Origin: Clostridium fermenticellae | GTDB taxonomy: Bacteria > Bacillota > Clostridia > Clostridiales > Clostridiaceae | Assembly: GCF_003600355.1 (NCBI RefSeq) | Contig: NZ_CP032416.1 | Location: 1-64,000, forward strand | DNA length: 64,000 bases | Reading direction: 5' to 3' | Part shown: piece after piece, positions 45,198 to 53,110 of the stretch | Numbering within the stretch: the stretch's first letter is position 1 | How the letters are laid out: each line of letters begins with the position of its first letter | Made by a program: the position numbers and the translations under genes | The notes under the pieces: model-generated | The model's input: the letters and a program-made list of their open reading frames with translations, nothing else | What the model was told of the DNA's origin: nothing | Databases searched by the model: none

Positions 45198-45539
45198 ATG
45201 GCAAGAGGTGGATATCCTAATTTCGGCGGAGGAAATATGAATAACTTAATGAAACAGGCACAAAAGTTTCAAAAGCAAATGCAGGAAATGCAGGAGGATC
45301 TTCAAAATAAAGAATTTACGGCAACAGTTGGCGGCGGAGCAGTAGTTGCAACTGCAAATGGTAAAAAGAGAATAGTTGACATAAAAATAAAAGAAGAAGT
45401 TGTGGATCCTGATGATGTTGAAATGCTTCAAGATCTTATATTAAGTGCATGTAATGAAGCACTTAAAAAAGCTGAGAATGAAACTGAATCAGAAATGAAA
45501 AAATTAACAGGAGGACTTAATATTCCTGGAATGTTTTAG
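45198..45539 (+). CDS. YbaB/EbfC nucleoid-associated protein
   Basis: A 113-aa DNA-binding dimer. It begins with Gly/Asn-rich residues, then a long helix ([20 protein letters not shown]) and the strand region [19 protein letters not shown], ending in GGLNIPGMF, the family signature. Homologues bind and shape DNA. It is always found between dnaX and recR. A GAGGAGG ribosome-binding site precedes it, and a terminator-like hairpin follows at 45552-45578. Confidence 0.95.
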   Translation: MARGGYPNFGGGNMNNLMKQAQKFQKQMQEMQEDLQNKEFTATVGGGAVVATANGKKRIVDIKIKEEVVDPDDVEMLQDLILSACNEALKKAENETESEMKKLTGGLNIPGMF

Positions 45540-45551
45540 AATATTAAATAT

Positions 45552-45578
45552 AACCCCATCTTCTAAAGATGGGGTTTT
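45552..45578 (+). terminator. Hairpin between ybaB and recR
   Basis: AACCCCATCTT / AAGATGGGGTT with T-run. It may attenuate transcription into recR, whose own ribosome-binding site follows within 10 bp. Confidence 0.75.
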
Positions 45579-45595
45579 AATTGAGGTGAAATGAA

Positions 45596-46192
45596 TTGGA
45601 TTTTTATCCTGTGGTCATAGAAAAACTTATAGAGGAATTTGCAAAACTTCCAGGTATAGGATATAAAACAGCACAGAGACTTACATTTTATGTGCTTAAT
45701 CTTCCTCAAGAAGAAGTTAGAGAATTTGCAGATGCACTTATTAAAGCAAGAGGCACTATAAAGTACTGTTCTGTCTGTGGAAATTTTACTGATACTGATC
45801 CATGTGCCATATGTTCGAATCCAAATAGAGATAAAAGCGTCATATGTGTTGTTGAACAGCCAAAGGATATTATAGCTATGGAAAAAGTGAGGGAGTTTAA
45901 TGGTTTGTATCATGTGCTTCACGGAAATATATCACCCATGGCTGGAAGAGGACCAGATGATATAAAATTAAAGGAACTCGTAAGAAGAATGAATGGAGAA
46001 ATAAAGGAAGTTATAGTCGCTACTAACCCCAATGTAGAGGGGGAAGCTACAGCTATGTACATATCAAAAATATTAAATCCTTTGGGCGTAAAGGTTACAC
46101 GTATAGCACATGGAGTACCGGTTGGCGGGGATCTTGAATATGCAGATGAAGTAACCTTATCTAAAGCACTTGAAGGTAGAACAGAGATATAG
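45596..46192 (+). CDS. recR: Recombination protein RecR
   Basis: A 198-aa ring-forming protein that works with RecF and RecO in RecA loading. The start is TTG at 45596, 6 bp after GAGGTGA. Seen: helix-hairpin-helix near [12 protein letters not shown], four-Cys zinc finger [16 protein letters not shown], and the Toprim region [13 protein letters not shown] through [13 protein letters not shown]. Normal length. Confidence 0.97.
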   Translation: MDFYPVVIEKLIEEFAKLPGIGYKTAQRLTFYVLNLPQEEVREFADALIKARGTIKYCSVCGNFTDTDPCAICSNPNRDKSVICVVEQPKDIIAMEKVREFNGLYHVLHGNISPMAGRGPDDIKLKELVRRMNGEIKEVIVATNPNVEGEATAMYISKILNPLGVKVTRIAHGVPVGGDLEYADEVTLSKALEGRTEI

Positions 46193-46254
46193 AACGTATA
46201 AACCTCATACTTTATGTCAATTATTTTAATATAAAGTAAAGAGGGAGGTTTTTT

Positions 46255-46533
46255 ATGAATAAAGGTGTAATAGCACAATATATTATTAAAAAATCTAAAT
46301 TACAACGAAATGACGGAGATTTTAAGTTACTTGAAGATATAGAAATGGCAAGAAAAGAACTTGAAAATTTTAGACTATATTTTGATAATGTAAAAGATCC
46401 GAGGCTTGTAGATTATGCTATATATATGGAAGAGGCTGCAAAAGCAAAATATATATATTTACTTAACAAGGCAAAGAAAAATGGATTAAAGATTAATGGT
46501 AGCAATGTTCTTAGAAAGGTAAAAGTTGGCTAA
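46255..46533 (+). CDS. YaaL family protein (DUF2508)
   Basis: A 92-aa, highly charged, mostly helical protein of unknown function: LLEDIEMARKELENFRLYF then VDYAIYMEEAAKAKYIYLL. It matches DUF2508/YaaL, always found between recR and bofA in spore formers. Strong GGGAGG ribosome-binding site; a terminator follows at 46551-46580. Confidence 0.85.
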   Translation: MNKGVIAQYIIKKSKLQRNDGDFKLLEDIEMARKELENFRLYFDNVKDPRLVDYAIYMEEAAKAKYIYLLNKAKKNGLKINGSNVLRKVKVG

Positions 46534-46550
46534 TTGAAGCTGTATATTAA

Positions 46551-46580
46551 AAAAGCGTGGTTAAAAGCTGCGCTTATTTA
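46551..46580 (+). terminator. Terminator after yaaL
   Basis: AAGCG/CGCTT stem with an inner loop, followed by TATTTATTTTTT. Moderate strength. Confidence 0.6.
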
Positions 46581-46651
46581 TTTTTTATTAATAATTCTAT
46601 GTTAGAATAATATAAATTAGTAATAAATGATTTTATATAAGAGGTGAGTGA

Positions 46652-46912
46652 ATGGGAATAGAGTATATAGGATATTTTTTAATTGCTGTTGTTGGCCTGT
46701 ATATATTAGTTAAAGTTTTTGCATGGCCTATAAGAATACTTTTTAAACTTATTATTAACGGCGTGATTGGTACGATCCTTCTTGTTCTGGTCAATTTTGT
46801 AGGAAATTATTTTAATTTTTATATAGGAATTAATGCTGTTACAGCTCTTATTGCTGGTTTTTTTGGAATACCGGGTGTTATATTTTTAATTATATTTAAG
46901 TTGTTCTTGTAA
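46652..46912 (+). CDS. bofA: BofA family pro-sigma-K processing inhibitor
   Basis: An 86-aa membrane protein with two to three hydrophobic segments (IGYFLIAVVGLYILVKVF, LIINGVIGTILLVLVNFV and the C-terminal GFFGIPGVIFLIIFKLF). In B. subtilis BofA holds the SpoIVFB protease inactive until the forespore signal, delaying sigma-K. The GIPGV motif is the family hallmark. Its presence supports a sigma-K pathway here, or at least a family relic, since many Clostridia lack SpoIVFB. Confidence 0.85.
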   Translation: MGIEYIGYFLIAVVGLYILVKVFAWPIRILFKLIINGVIGTILLVLVNFVGNYFNFYIGINAVTALIAGFFGIPGVIFLIIFKLFL

Positions 46913-46924
46913 TATATTGAAAAG

Positions 46925-46966
46925 TTATCAACAAAATGTGTATAACTTCTGTTGATATGTGTATAA
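46925..46966. promoter_or_regulatory. Cluster of DnaA-box-like 9-mers
   Basis: TTATCAACA (46925-46933), TGTGTATAA (46937-46945), TGTTGATAT (46950-46958) and TGTGTATAA again (46958-46966) lie in 42 bp. TGTGTATAA is the complement of TTATACACA, fitting TTATNCACA. The two identical copies are 21 bp apart, two helical turns. The cluster is in the bofA-NUDIX gap. Confidence 0.5.
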
Positions 46967-46990
46967 TTTCTATAAAAGTGGGTATAATAA

Positions 46991-47003
46991 AATGATTATC
47001 ATT
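46991..47003. promoter_or_regulatory. Possible Fur-like box
   Basis: AATGAT-T-ATCATT is a 6-1-6 palindrome matching two hexamers of the Fur/PerR/Zur consensus, in the 235-bp gap before the NUDIX gene. Isolated and weak by itself. Confidence 0.3.
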
Positions 47004-47111
47004 TATTTATCTAAGTAATATTAATAGATAATATGTTTAGTTTATAATATAATTAACGTATAAGTTAATTATTGTAATATGATATAACAATTTTTGTTGT
47101 CAGCATATTTA

Positions 47112-47150
47112 GAGGGGGTGAAACTACTCTATTATGAGTAGTGTTTTATG
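47112..47150 (+). promoter_or_regulatory. Split ribosome-binding region of the NUDIX gene
   Basis: The Shine-Dalgarno GAGGGGGTGA (47112-47121) is 26 bp from the start codon. In between, a perfect 7-bp hairpin ACTACTC/GAGTAGT (47123-47142) would shorten the effective distance to about 8 nt. A five-codon frame (47134-47151) also overlaps the gene start as ATGA. Confidence 0.5.
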
Positions 47151-47642
47151 AAATTTAATTATTGTCCAATTTGTGGGAATAAGTTAGAGATTAAATATAG
47201 TTGGGATGAAGGCGGGGTTCCATACTGTCCTATAGATGATATTATGTATTTTAATACTCCGAAACCATGCATTATGGTAGCAATATTAAAAGATGATAAA
47301 ATACTGTTGCTTAAACAAAGTTATATATTTAAAAATTCAAAGGTACTTTTATCGGGATATGTTACTAGTGGGGAAACAATTGAGGAAACTGTTCATAGAG
47401 AAGTATTTGAAGAGGCTGGAATAAAAGTAAAGAATTTAGAGTATCTTGGGAGCAGATATTTAGAGGCCAAGGATATAGAAATGATTGAATTTATGGCATA
47501 TTATGATACTGGTGAGATAAAAAGGTCATCTGAAGTTGAGGGTATGAACTGGGAATATATAGACAATGCTTTAGATGAAATGGTTGAAGATGAAATAGGA
47601 AAAAGTATAGTGAGTAAGGTTCTCAAAAAAATACAGCGTTAA
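47148..47642 (+). CDS. NUDIX hydrolase with N-terminal zinc ribbon
   Basis: A 164-aa protein. An N-terminal zinc ribbon (CPICGNKL ... PYCPIDD) is followed by a NUDIX domain whose box fits GX5EX7REUXEEXGU (GYVTSGETIEETVHR, then EVFEEAGI, about 67-89). The ribbon-plus-NUDIX layout resembles NAD-capping/NADH pyrophosphatases, but substrate is not certain. The start is clear from the domain, although the ribosome-binding site is separated from it by a hairpin. Confidence 0.88.
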   Translation: MKFNYCPICGNKLEIKYSWDEGGVPYCPIDDIMYFNTPKPCIMVAILKDDKILLLKQSYIFKNSKVLLSGYVTSGETIEETVHREVFEEAGIKVKNLEYLGSRYLEAKDIEMIEFMAYYDTGEIKRSSEVEGMNWEYIDNALDEMVEDEIGKSIVSKVLKKIQR

Positions 47643-47731
47643 AAATTAATTAAGTATACTATAGTGTAGTTTGAAATACTATGCTAAAATAAGATGATAA
47701 TTATAATGATGAATATAGGGAGGAAATAAAA

Positions 47732-48391
47732 ATGGCTAAATATGTACCAGAAGCTAAAGGTATATTGAGAAAACATGTAGTGGAAGTTCCTCAGGTTATA
47801 AGGAAGGCAAGTGGTATAAGTGTATTTGGAAAAAGATTAAAATCTTTTTTATTTACCACGGATGTTGCTATTATTAAGAATACTAATGCAGATGCAGTTA
47901 TAGCTGTATATCCATTTACTCCTCAACCTATAATAACAGAAGCTATTATGCTGTCAGCGGATATTCCTGTGTTTTGTGGGGTTGGAGGAGGCATTACACC
48001 GGGAAGAAGAATCGTTAATTTAGCTCATGATGCAGAGTTTAAAGGAGCTATGGGAGTTGTTTTAAATAGGCCTGTTTCAAATAAGGTTATAACTTATATA
48101 CGTAATACTATTGATATTCCTGTAGTTGTGTCTGTAGTTTCCGAAGATGATGATATAGAAGGAAGAATTAAAGCTGGAACTACTATTTTTAATGTTTCTG
48201 GAGCTGATCGCACGGCTAGTATTGTGAGGAAGATAAGGAGCAAGTTTCAGGATTTTCCTATAATAGCTACAGGAGGACCTAGTGATGATGATATACTTGA
48301 AACTATAGATGCAGGAGCCAATGCTATTACATATACGCCTCCAACAACTGGAGAAATATTATCTAAAATAATGAATAATTACAGACATTAA
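47732..48391 (+). CDS. Conserved TIM-barrel protein of unknown function
   Basis: A 219-aa soluble protein. Motifs such as PVFCGVGGGITPGRRI, KGAMGVVLNRPVSNK and FPIIATGGPSDDDI resemble phosphate-binding turns of (beta/alpha)8 barrels. Clostridial homologues are often labelled simply hydrolase. I assign no reaction. It has a GGGAGG ribosome-binding site and is followed 27 bp later by a small Cys-rich gene. Confidence 0.72.
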   Translation: MAKYVPEAKGILRKHVVEVPQVIRKASGISVFGKRLKSFLFTTDVAIIKNTNADAVIAVYPFTPQPIITEAIMLSADIPVFCGVGGGITPGRRIVNLAHDAEFKGAMGVVLNRPVSNKVITYIRNTIDIPVVVSVVSEDDDIEGRIKAGTTIFNVSGADRTASIVRKIRSKFQDFPIIATGGPSDDDILETIDAGANAITYTPPTTGEILSKIMNNYRH

Positions 48392-48418
48392 TTGTAATAC
48401 ATAAATTGGAGGATAAAA

Positions 48419-48571
48419 GTGTCTATTAATAATAATTGTAGCAGTTGCCCTGAGTTTAATAAAAATTGTGACGGTAAGGATGTTAAATGTATGTGCAGGA
48501 TATGTCCTAGAAAACTTGGGAAGTGTTTAATTACGAGATATTGTAGGGAAACAGAGTCTGTTTTAAATTAA
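48419..48571 (+). CDS. Small Cys-rich protein (50 aa)
   Basis: A short reading frame starting with GTG, 6 bp after GGAGGA, directly behind the TIM-barrel gene. The 50-aa product has eight cysteines (positions 7, 10, 17, 24, 26, 29, 36 and 42), including CSSC and CMCRIC, so metal binding is likely. Followed by a terminator-like hairpin at 48576-48605. Family not recognised. Confidence 0.65.
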   Translation: MSINNNCSSCPEFNKNCDGKDVKCMCRICPRKLGKCLITRYCRETESVLN

Positions 48572-48575
48572 TAAA

Positions 48576-48605
48576 ATCATCTCAATAGATTTATTTGAGA
48601 TGGTT
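48576..48605 (+). terminator. Terminator after small Cys-rich gene
   Basis: AATCATCTCAA / TTGAGATGGTT hairpin followed by CTATTAATTT, immediately after the 50-aa gene. Confidence 0.65.
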
Positions 48606-48701
48606 CTATTAATTTATATAAAAATATTTTGTAGTTATTTGAGAATTATATTAATTTATTAAGGTAATAATATAATTAGAGATTTGAGAGGGTGGTGCTT
48701 A

Positions 48702-48881
48702 TTGTTATCGTTTCAAGATAAAATGTTAGTGGCTCAAAATTGTAGTGAGTATGAAGGATACAATATTTTTTCTAATATAAGTTCAATATCTCCGAATTGC
48801 GATTATTGTGTAAATTTTAAAAATGGAATGTGTAGTAAAAAATTATTCAACGAAATAGATGGGATAATTAAATTAAATTGA
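48702..48881 (+). CDS. Small Cys-motif protein, paralogue A
   Basis: 59 aa from the TTG at 48702 (ribosome-binding site GAGGGTGGT; an upstream in-frame TTG at 48684 overlaps that site). Pattern: VAQNCSEYEGYN, SSIS, then CDYCVNFKNGMCSKKLF. It shares the layout C-x2-C-x3/4-N-x-G-x-C-x-K-x-LF with the next gene. Probably metal-binding. No family name known to me. Confidence 0.65.
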   Translation: MLSFQDKMLVAQNCSEYEGYNIFSNISSISPNCDYCVNFKNGMCSKKLFNEIDGIIKLN

Positions 48882-48895
48882 AAGGAAGAATCTAT

Positions 48896-49090
48896 ATGAG
48901 TAATCTGGAACAGATGATTGATGTTGCTAAAAGTTGTCCTGGATATAAACCGGTAAGTGATAAGTTAGAGGCCGTCTCTAGTATATCATCACAAAAAAGT
49001 TGCACGAATTGCAGCAATTATGAATATGGTAAATGTAGAAAAAACCTTTTTGATGATGTACTTACAAGTTTACCTAATTGGAAAAAATAA
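48896..49090 (+). CDS. Small Cys-motif protein, paralogue B
   Basis: 64 aa from the ATG at 48896 (ribosome-binding site AAAGGAAG). It parallels the preceding protein: VAKSCPGYKPVS, SSISS, then CTNCSNYEYGKCRKNLF. The two lie 14 bp apart and are diverged tandem duplicates. The conserved Cys spacing suggests a zinc or Fe-S site; unknown function. Confidence 0.65.
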   Translation: MSNLEQMIDVAKSCPGYKPVSDKLEAVSSISSQKSCTNCSNYEYGKCRKNLFDDVLTSLPNWKK

Positions 49091-49121
49091 AAATATTTAT
49101 TTGAAAAATTCTAAAAAGGTA

Positions 49122-49150
49122 TTGACAAATAAAAAATACCAATATATAAT
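49122..49150 (+). promoter_or_regulatory. Promoter of the serine biosynthesis operon
   Basis: TTGACA (49122-49127), 17-bp spacer and TATAAT (49145-49150), both perfect hexamers, directly before the tandem T-boxes. Confidence 0.85.
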
Positions 49151-49174
49151 AATAAGCAATCTTAAATAATTAAT

Positions 49175-49396
49175 ATCCAGTGAAGAGAATAGTAATTAAA
49201 ATTAGTTTTAAGAGAATCAGTGGAAGGTGAGAACTGATAATTTAATTTTAGTGAATCCACCTTGGAGGATTATTACGATGAGTAGTACGGCACAGCCGTT
49301 ATGTGAATTGAGAGGATCAAGATTTTATTGATCAATGAGGGTGGCAACGCGAACCAATCGTCCCTATTGTGGGGGATGATTGGTTTTATTTTTTAT
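49175..49396 (+). promoter_or_regulatory. Serine T-box riboswitch, first of tandem pair
   Basis: Specifier TCC at 49256-49258 after GTGAA; T-box GGTGGCAACGCG near 49341-49352, with TGGC able to pair with tRNA-Ser GCCA; terminator AACCAATCGTCCC ... GATGATTGGTT plus T-run at 49353-49396. It closely resembles the second unit. Confidence 0.93.
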
Positions 49397-49414
49397 ATTA
49401 ATTAAATATTTTCC

Positions 49415-49631
49415 AATGAAGAGAATAGTAGTTAAAATTAGTTTTAAGAGAGTCAGTTAAAGGTGAGAACTGATAACTTAATTTTAATGAATCCACCTTG
49501 GAGGATTATTACGACGAGTAATATACGGTATAGCCGTTATGTAAATTAAGAGGATCAGGATTTATTGATCAATAAGGGTGGCAACGCGAACTAATTCGTC
49601 CCTATTATGAGGGATAATTAGTTCTTTTTTA
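49415..49631 (+). promoter_or_regulatory. Serine T-box riboswitch, second of tandem pair
   Basis: A near copy of the preceding T-box: specifier TCC at 49492-49494, GGTGGCAACGCG near 49577-49588, and its own terminator GAACTAATTCGTCCC ... GATAATTAGTTC with T-run (49588-49631). Two terminators in series must both be overcome by uncharged tRNA-Ser before the operon is read. Confidence 0.93.
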
Positions 49632-49707
49632 TATACTTTTAGTTTAATACTTTATCAAATTATAACTTTACACTACAAAATAATTTAAATATAGTTGGAG
49701 GTATATT

Positions 49708-50778
49708 ATGCATAAAAAATTATTTATTCCAGGGCCGGTAGAGGTGACTCAAGATGTTCTCTATAAAATGGCAACACCTATGATAGGACATAGGAGTAAG
49801 GAAGCTTCTGATCTTCAAAGAAGAATAAGTGATAAGATGAGAAAAATATTTTACACAAAAGAAGAGATACTTCTATCAACTACATCAGGCAGTGGACTTA
49901 TGGAAGGTGCTGTAAGGACTTGTACTGCTAAAAGAGCAGCGATATTTTCAATAGGAGCTTTTGGAAAGAGATGGTACGAGATGGCTGCAAATAATAATGT
50001 CCCGGCAGATTTATTCGAAGTTGAATGGGGTAAGGCAGTTGATTTAAAAGAAGTAGATAAGGTTTTAAAAACTGGTAAATATGATGTTATCTGTATGACA
50101 CATAATGAGACATCTACAGGAGTTATGAATCCAGTTGAAGAAATCGCATTTATTATAAAAAAGTATCCTGAAGTTGTCTGGTGTCTTGATACCGTAAGTT
50201 CAATGGGGGGAACAAGAATAGAAGTAGACAAACTAGGAGTTGATGTATGCCTTACTTCGAGTCAGAAGGCATTGGCACTTCCACCGGGAATGGCAGTCTG
50301 TTCATTTTCAGAAAAAGCTATTGAAAGAGCTAAAAAAGTTAAATTTAGAGGGTATTATTTAGACTTGTTATCTCTTTATAACTATATACAGAAAAAAGAC
50401 TATCAGTATCCATCCACACCATCGCTTTCTCATATGTTTGCAATGGATTATCAACTTGATAAAATATTAAAAGAAGGACTGGAAAACAGATATAGAAGGC
50501 ATAAAGAAATGGCTGAATATGTTAGAGGATGGGCAAGGGAGTACTTTGAACTCTATGCTGATGAAAGGTATTTGTCCAATACTCTTACCAATATTAGAAA
50601 TACAAGAAATATAAATGTAGCAAACTTAAATAAAGAATTAGGGAAAAGAGGTTTTCAAATATCTAATGGTTATGGAAAGCTTAAAGAGAAGGCGTTTAGA
50701 ATAGCACACATGGCCGAATGTACTTTAGATGATGTTAAGGAACTTATTTACAATATAAATGATATACTGAGGCTTTAG
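49708..50778 (+). CDS. Class V aminotransferase (serine biosynthesis, alanine-glyoxylate type)
   Basis: A 356-aa PLP enzyme. Starts IPGPVEVTQDVL and GHRSKEASDL, typical of serine-pyruvate/alanine-glyoxylate aminotransferases; catalytic Lys187 lies in TSSQKALALPPG, and Asp161 in WCLDTVSSMGG holds the PLP ring nitrogen. With the phosphoglycerate dehydrogenase that follows and serine T-boxes upstream, it probably acts as the phosphoserine aminotransferase step (SerC role) or a serine:glyoxylate-type variant. That assignment is inferred from context. Confidence 0.87.
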   Translation: MHKKLFIPGPVEVTQDVLYKMATPMIGHRSKEASDLQRRISDKMRKIFYTKEEILLSTTSGSGLMEGAVRTCTAKRAAIFSIGAFGKRWYEMAANNNVPADLFEVEWGKAVDLKEVDKVLKTGKYDVICMTHNETSTGVMNPVEEIAFIIKKYPEVVWCLDTVSSMGGTRIEVDKLGVDVCLTSSQKALALPPGMAVCSFSEKAIERAKKVKFRGYYLDLLSLYNYIQKKDYQYPSTPSLSHMFAMDYQLDKILKEGLENRYRRHKEMAEYVRGWAREYFELYADERYLSNTLTNIRNTRNINVANLNKELGKRGFQISNGYGKLKEKAFRIAHMAECTLDDVKELIYNINDILRL

Positions 50779-50859
50779 TGAATTCTATACAGGATCTGAT
50801 GGTAATGCAAAAATAAAAGTTGTAATATTAATATTATTTTGAATATTAGGAGGATTTTT

Positions 50860-51795
50860 ATGCTTAAAATACTAGTTTGTGATGGAATTGAAAAGAATGC
50901 TTTAAATGAGCTTCTGCATTGTGGATTTGAAGTGAAAGACAAACACTATGAGACTATAGAATTAAAGAGAAAGATAAAGGATTATGATATTGTAATTGTA
51001 AGATCAGCAACTAAGATAATGAAGGAGATAATAGATGAAGGTGTAAAAGGCAGACTTAAACTCATAATTAGAGGAGGAGTTGGTGTAGATAATATAGATG
51101 TTGAATATGCTAGAAATAAAGGTATTCAGGTTAGAAATACACCTAATGCCAGCAGTATATCTGTTGCAGAACTTACTTTAGCCCATATGTTTGCAGTAAC
51201 AAGATTTATACCTAATGCGAACATAACGATGCGAAATGGGGAGTGGAATAAGAAACAGTATAAAGGTATTGAATTATATGGAAAAACCTTAGGCCTAGTA
51301 GGATTTGGGAGGATAGCTAGAGAAGTAGCCAAAAGGGCTGAGGTTATTGGAATGAAAGTGATTTATACAGATAAACTTGGAGAGACTAAAGGGTTTGATA
51401 AATATAAATTTGTAGATTTAGAGAATTTATTTAAAAAATCGGATTTTATATCATTTCATATTCCTTTTAATAAAGGAGATAAACCAATAGTTGATTTTAA
51501 AGAATTTGAATTGATGAAGGATGGGGTTTATATAATAAACTGTGCAAGAGGTGGAATTATAAATGAAAATGCTCTTTTAGAGGCAATTCAAAATGAAAAA
51601 GTGGCAGGTGCGGCAATGGATGTATTTTTAAACGAACCAGAACCTAATTCTAAACTTGTTAATAATCCGAGGGTATCAGTAACTCCACATATAGGAGCAT
51701 CGACTAAAGAAGCACAGAAGAGAATAGGAGAAGAAATTGTAGGCATAGTAGAGGAATTTACTAAATTAAATGATAAATTTGCAGCGAATGCTTGA
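50860..51795 (+). CDS. serA: D-3-phosphoglycerate dehydrogenase, short form
   Basis: Oxidises 3-phosphoglycerate to phosphohydroxypyruvate, the first step of serine synthesis. 311 aa from the ATG at 50860 (ribosome-binding site AGGAGGA; an in-frame start at 50839 lies upstream of it). Rossmann motif GLVGFGRIA, catalytic Arg in NCARGGII and His in PHIGAST are visible. It lacks the C-terminal ACT domain of longer SerA proteins, so feedback by serine is unlikely and control may rest with the T-boxes. Confidence 0.9.
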   Translation: MLKILVCDGIEKNALNELLHCGFEVKDKHYETIELKRKIKDYDIVIVRSATKIMKEIIDEGVKGRLKLIIRGGVGVDNIDVEYARNKGIQVRNTPNASSISVAELTLAHMFAVTRFIPNANITMRNGEWNKKQYKGIELYGKTLGLVGFGRIAREVAKRAEVIGMKVIYTDKLGETKGFDKYKFVDLENLFKKSDFISFHIPFNKGDKPIVDFKEFELMKDGVYIINCARGGIINENALLEAIQNEKVAGAAMDVFLNEPEPNSKLVNNPRVSVTPHIGASTKEAQKRIGEEIVGIVEEFTKLNDKFAANA

Positions 51796-51818
51796 AATTT
51801 AGAGAGGAGAGATTGTTT

Positions 51819-53066
51819 ATGGCTGTTTTAAGACCTTTTATGGCGATAAGGCCTAGAAAGGATTTAGTTTCTAAAGTTGCAGAGCTTCCTTATGATGTTA
51901 TGAGTAGGAAAGAAGCAAAAAAAATGGCAGCAGAAAATCCAATATCCTTTTTACATGTTGACAGGGCCGAAATTGACTTCGATGATAATAAGAATCCTTA
52001 TAACATTGAAATATATGAAAAAGCACGTGAAAATTTATATAATATGATAGAAAAAAATATTCTTATAAAGGATAAAAAAAGATGTCTTTATATATATAGA
52101 TTGGTTATGGGTGAAAAAGTACAGACAGGTATAGTTGGATGTACAGCTGTAGACGATTATTTAAATGATGTTATAAAAAAGCATGAGTTTACAAGAAAAG
52201 AGAAGGAACAAGATAGAATAAATCATATTGATTTTTGTGATGCAAATACAGGACCTATATTTTTGACCTATAGGTATGATAAAAATATAGGAGATATAGT
52301 AGACGAATGGACTAAAAGGATACCAGAATACGATTTTATTGCAAATGATGGAGTTGAGCATATTGTTTGGGTTATAGATAACGAAAAAATCATACGGGTC
52401 TTAATAAATCTGTTCAAGGGAATAAAAAATTTATATATAGCAGATGGACATCATAGAGCAGCATCTGCAGTTAAAATTGGACTTAAAAGAAGAAATCAGA
52501 ATCCAGGATATGATGGTAATGAAGAATTTAATTTTTTCTTATCGGTGATTTTCCCTGATAATGACCTAAATATATTGGATTATAATAGAATAGTAAAAGA
52601 TCTAAATGGTTTAGATGTGAAGGAATATATAGAAAAAGTAGCCGAGAAATTTAATATAGAAGAGTATACTTTAAAAGGACAATATAAACCTAAATGCAAA
52701 CATAGTTATGGAATGTATTTAGCTGGAAAGTGGTATAAACTTAAACCTAAGGTTGGAAGTTATGATGCCCACGATGTTGTTAAAAATTTAGATGTATCTA
52801 TTCTTCAAAATAATTTATTGACACCAATTTTAAGCATAGGAGATCCTAGAACTGATAAAAGAATAGAATTTATAGGTGGAATAAGGGGACTTTCAGAGCT
52901 AGAGGAGAGAGTTAATAGAAATGAAGGTAAGGTTGCTTTTTCAATGTATGCACCATATATGCAGGATTTAATGAATATAGCGGATGCAGGAAAAGTTATG
53001 CCTCCGAAATCAACATGGTTTGAGCCGAAACTGAGAAGTGGTATATTTGTGCATGAATTAAAATAA
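51819..53066 (+). CDS. DUF1015 family protein of the serine operon
   Basis: 415 aa from the ATG at 51819, with ribosome-binding site AGAGGAGA; an in-frame start at 51792 is less likely. It has DUF1015 hallmarks: LRPFMAIRPRKDL near the N-terminus, VAELPYDVMSRKEA and YIADGHHRAASA. The function is unknown, but the gene is common in clostridial operons with serA and the aminotransferase. That context suggests a missing step or regulator of serine metabolism. Confidence 0.85.
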   Translation: MAVLRPFMAIRPRKDLVSKVAELPYDVMSRKEAKKMAAENPISFLHVDRAEIDFDDNKNPYNIEIYEKARENLYNMIEKNILIKDKKRCLYIYRLVMGEKVQTGIVGCTAVDDYLNDVIKKHEFTRKEKEQDRINHIDFCDANTGPIFLTYRYDKNIGDIVDEWTKRIPEYDFIANDGVEHIVWVIDNEKIIRVLINLFKGIKNLYIADGHHRAASAVKIGLKRRNQNPGYDGNEEFNFFLSVIFPDNDLNILDYNRIVKDLNGLDVKEYIEKVAEKFNIEEYTLKGQYKPKCKHSYGMYLAGKWYKLKPKVGSYDAHDVVKNLDVSILQNNLLTPILSIGDPRTDKRIEFIGGIRGLSELEERVNRNEGKVAFSMYAPYMQDLMNIADAGKVMPPKSTWFEPKLRSGIFVHELK

Positions 53067-53080
53067 TAAGTGCACTTATA

Positions 53081-53110
53081 ATTAAGACTAGCTTAATTAC
53101 TAGTCTTAAT
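53081..53110. terminator. Bidirectional terminator
   Basis: ATTAAGACTAG / CTAGTCTTAAT with an 8-nt loop between the DUF1015 gene (+) and the DUF3842 gene (-); it overlaps the latter's stop codon. Confidence 0.8.

Noticed and set aside
46991-47003. Fur box as a firm regulatory site
   Set aside because: Only one 6-1-6 match in very AT-rich DNA; kept as a low-confidence feature, not as a finding.
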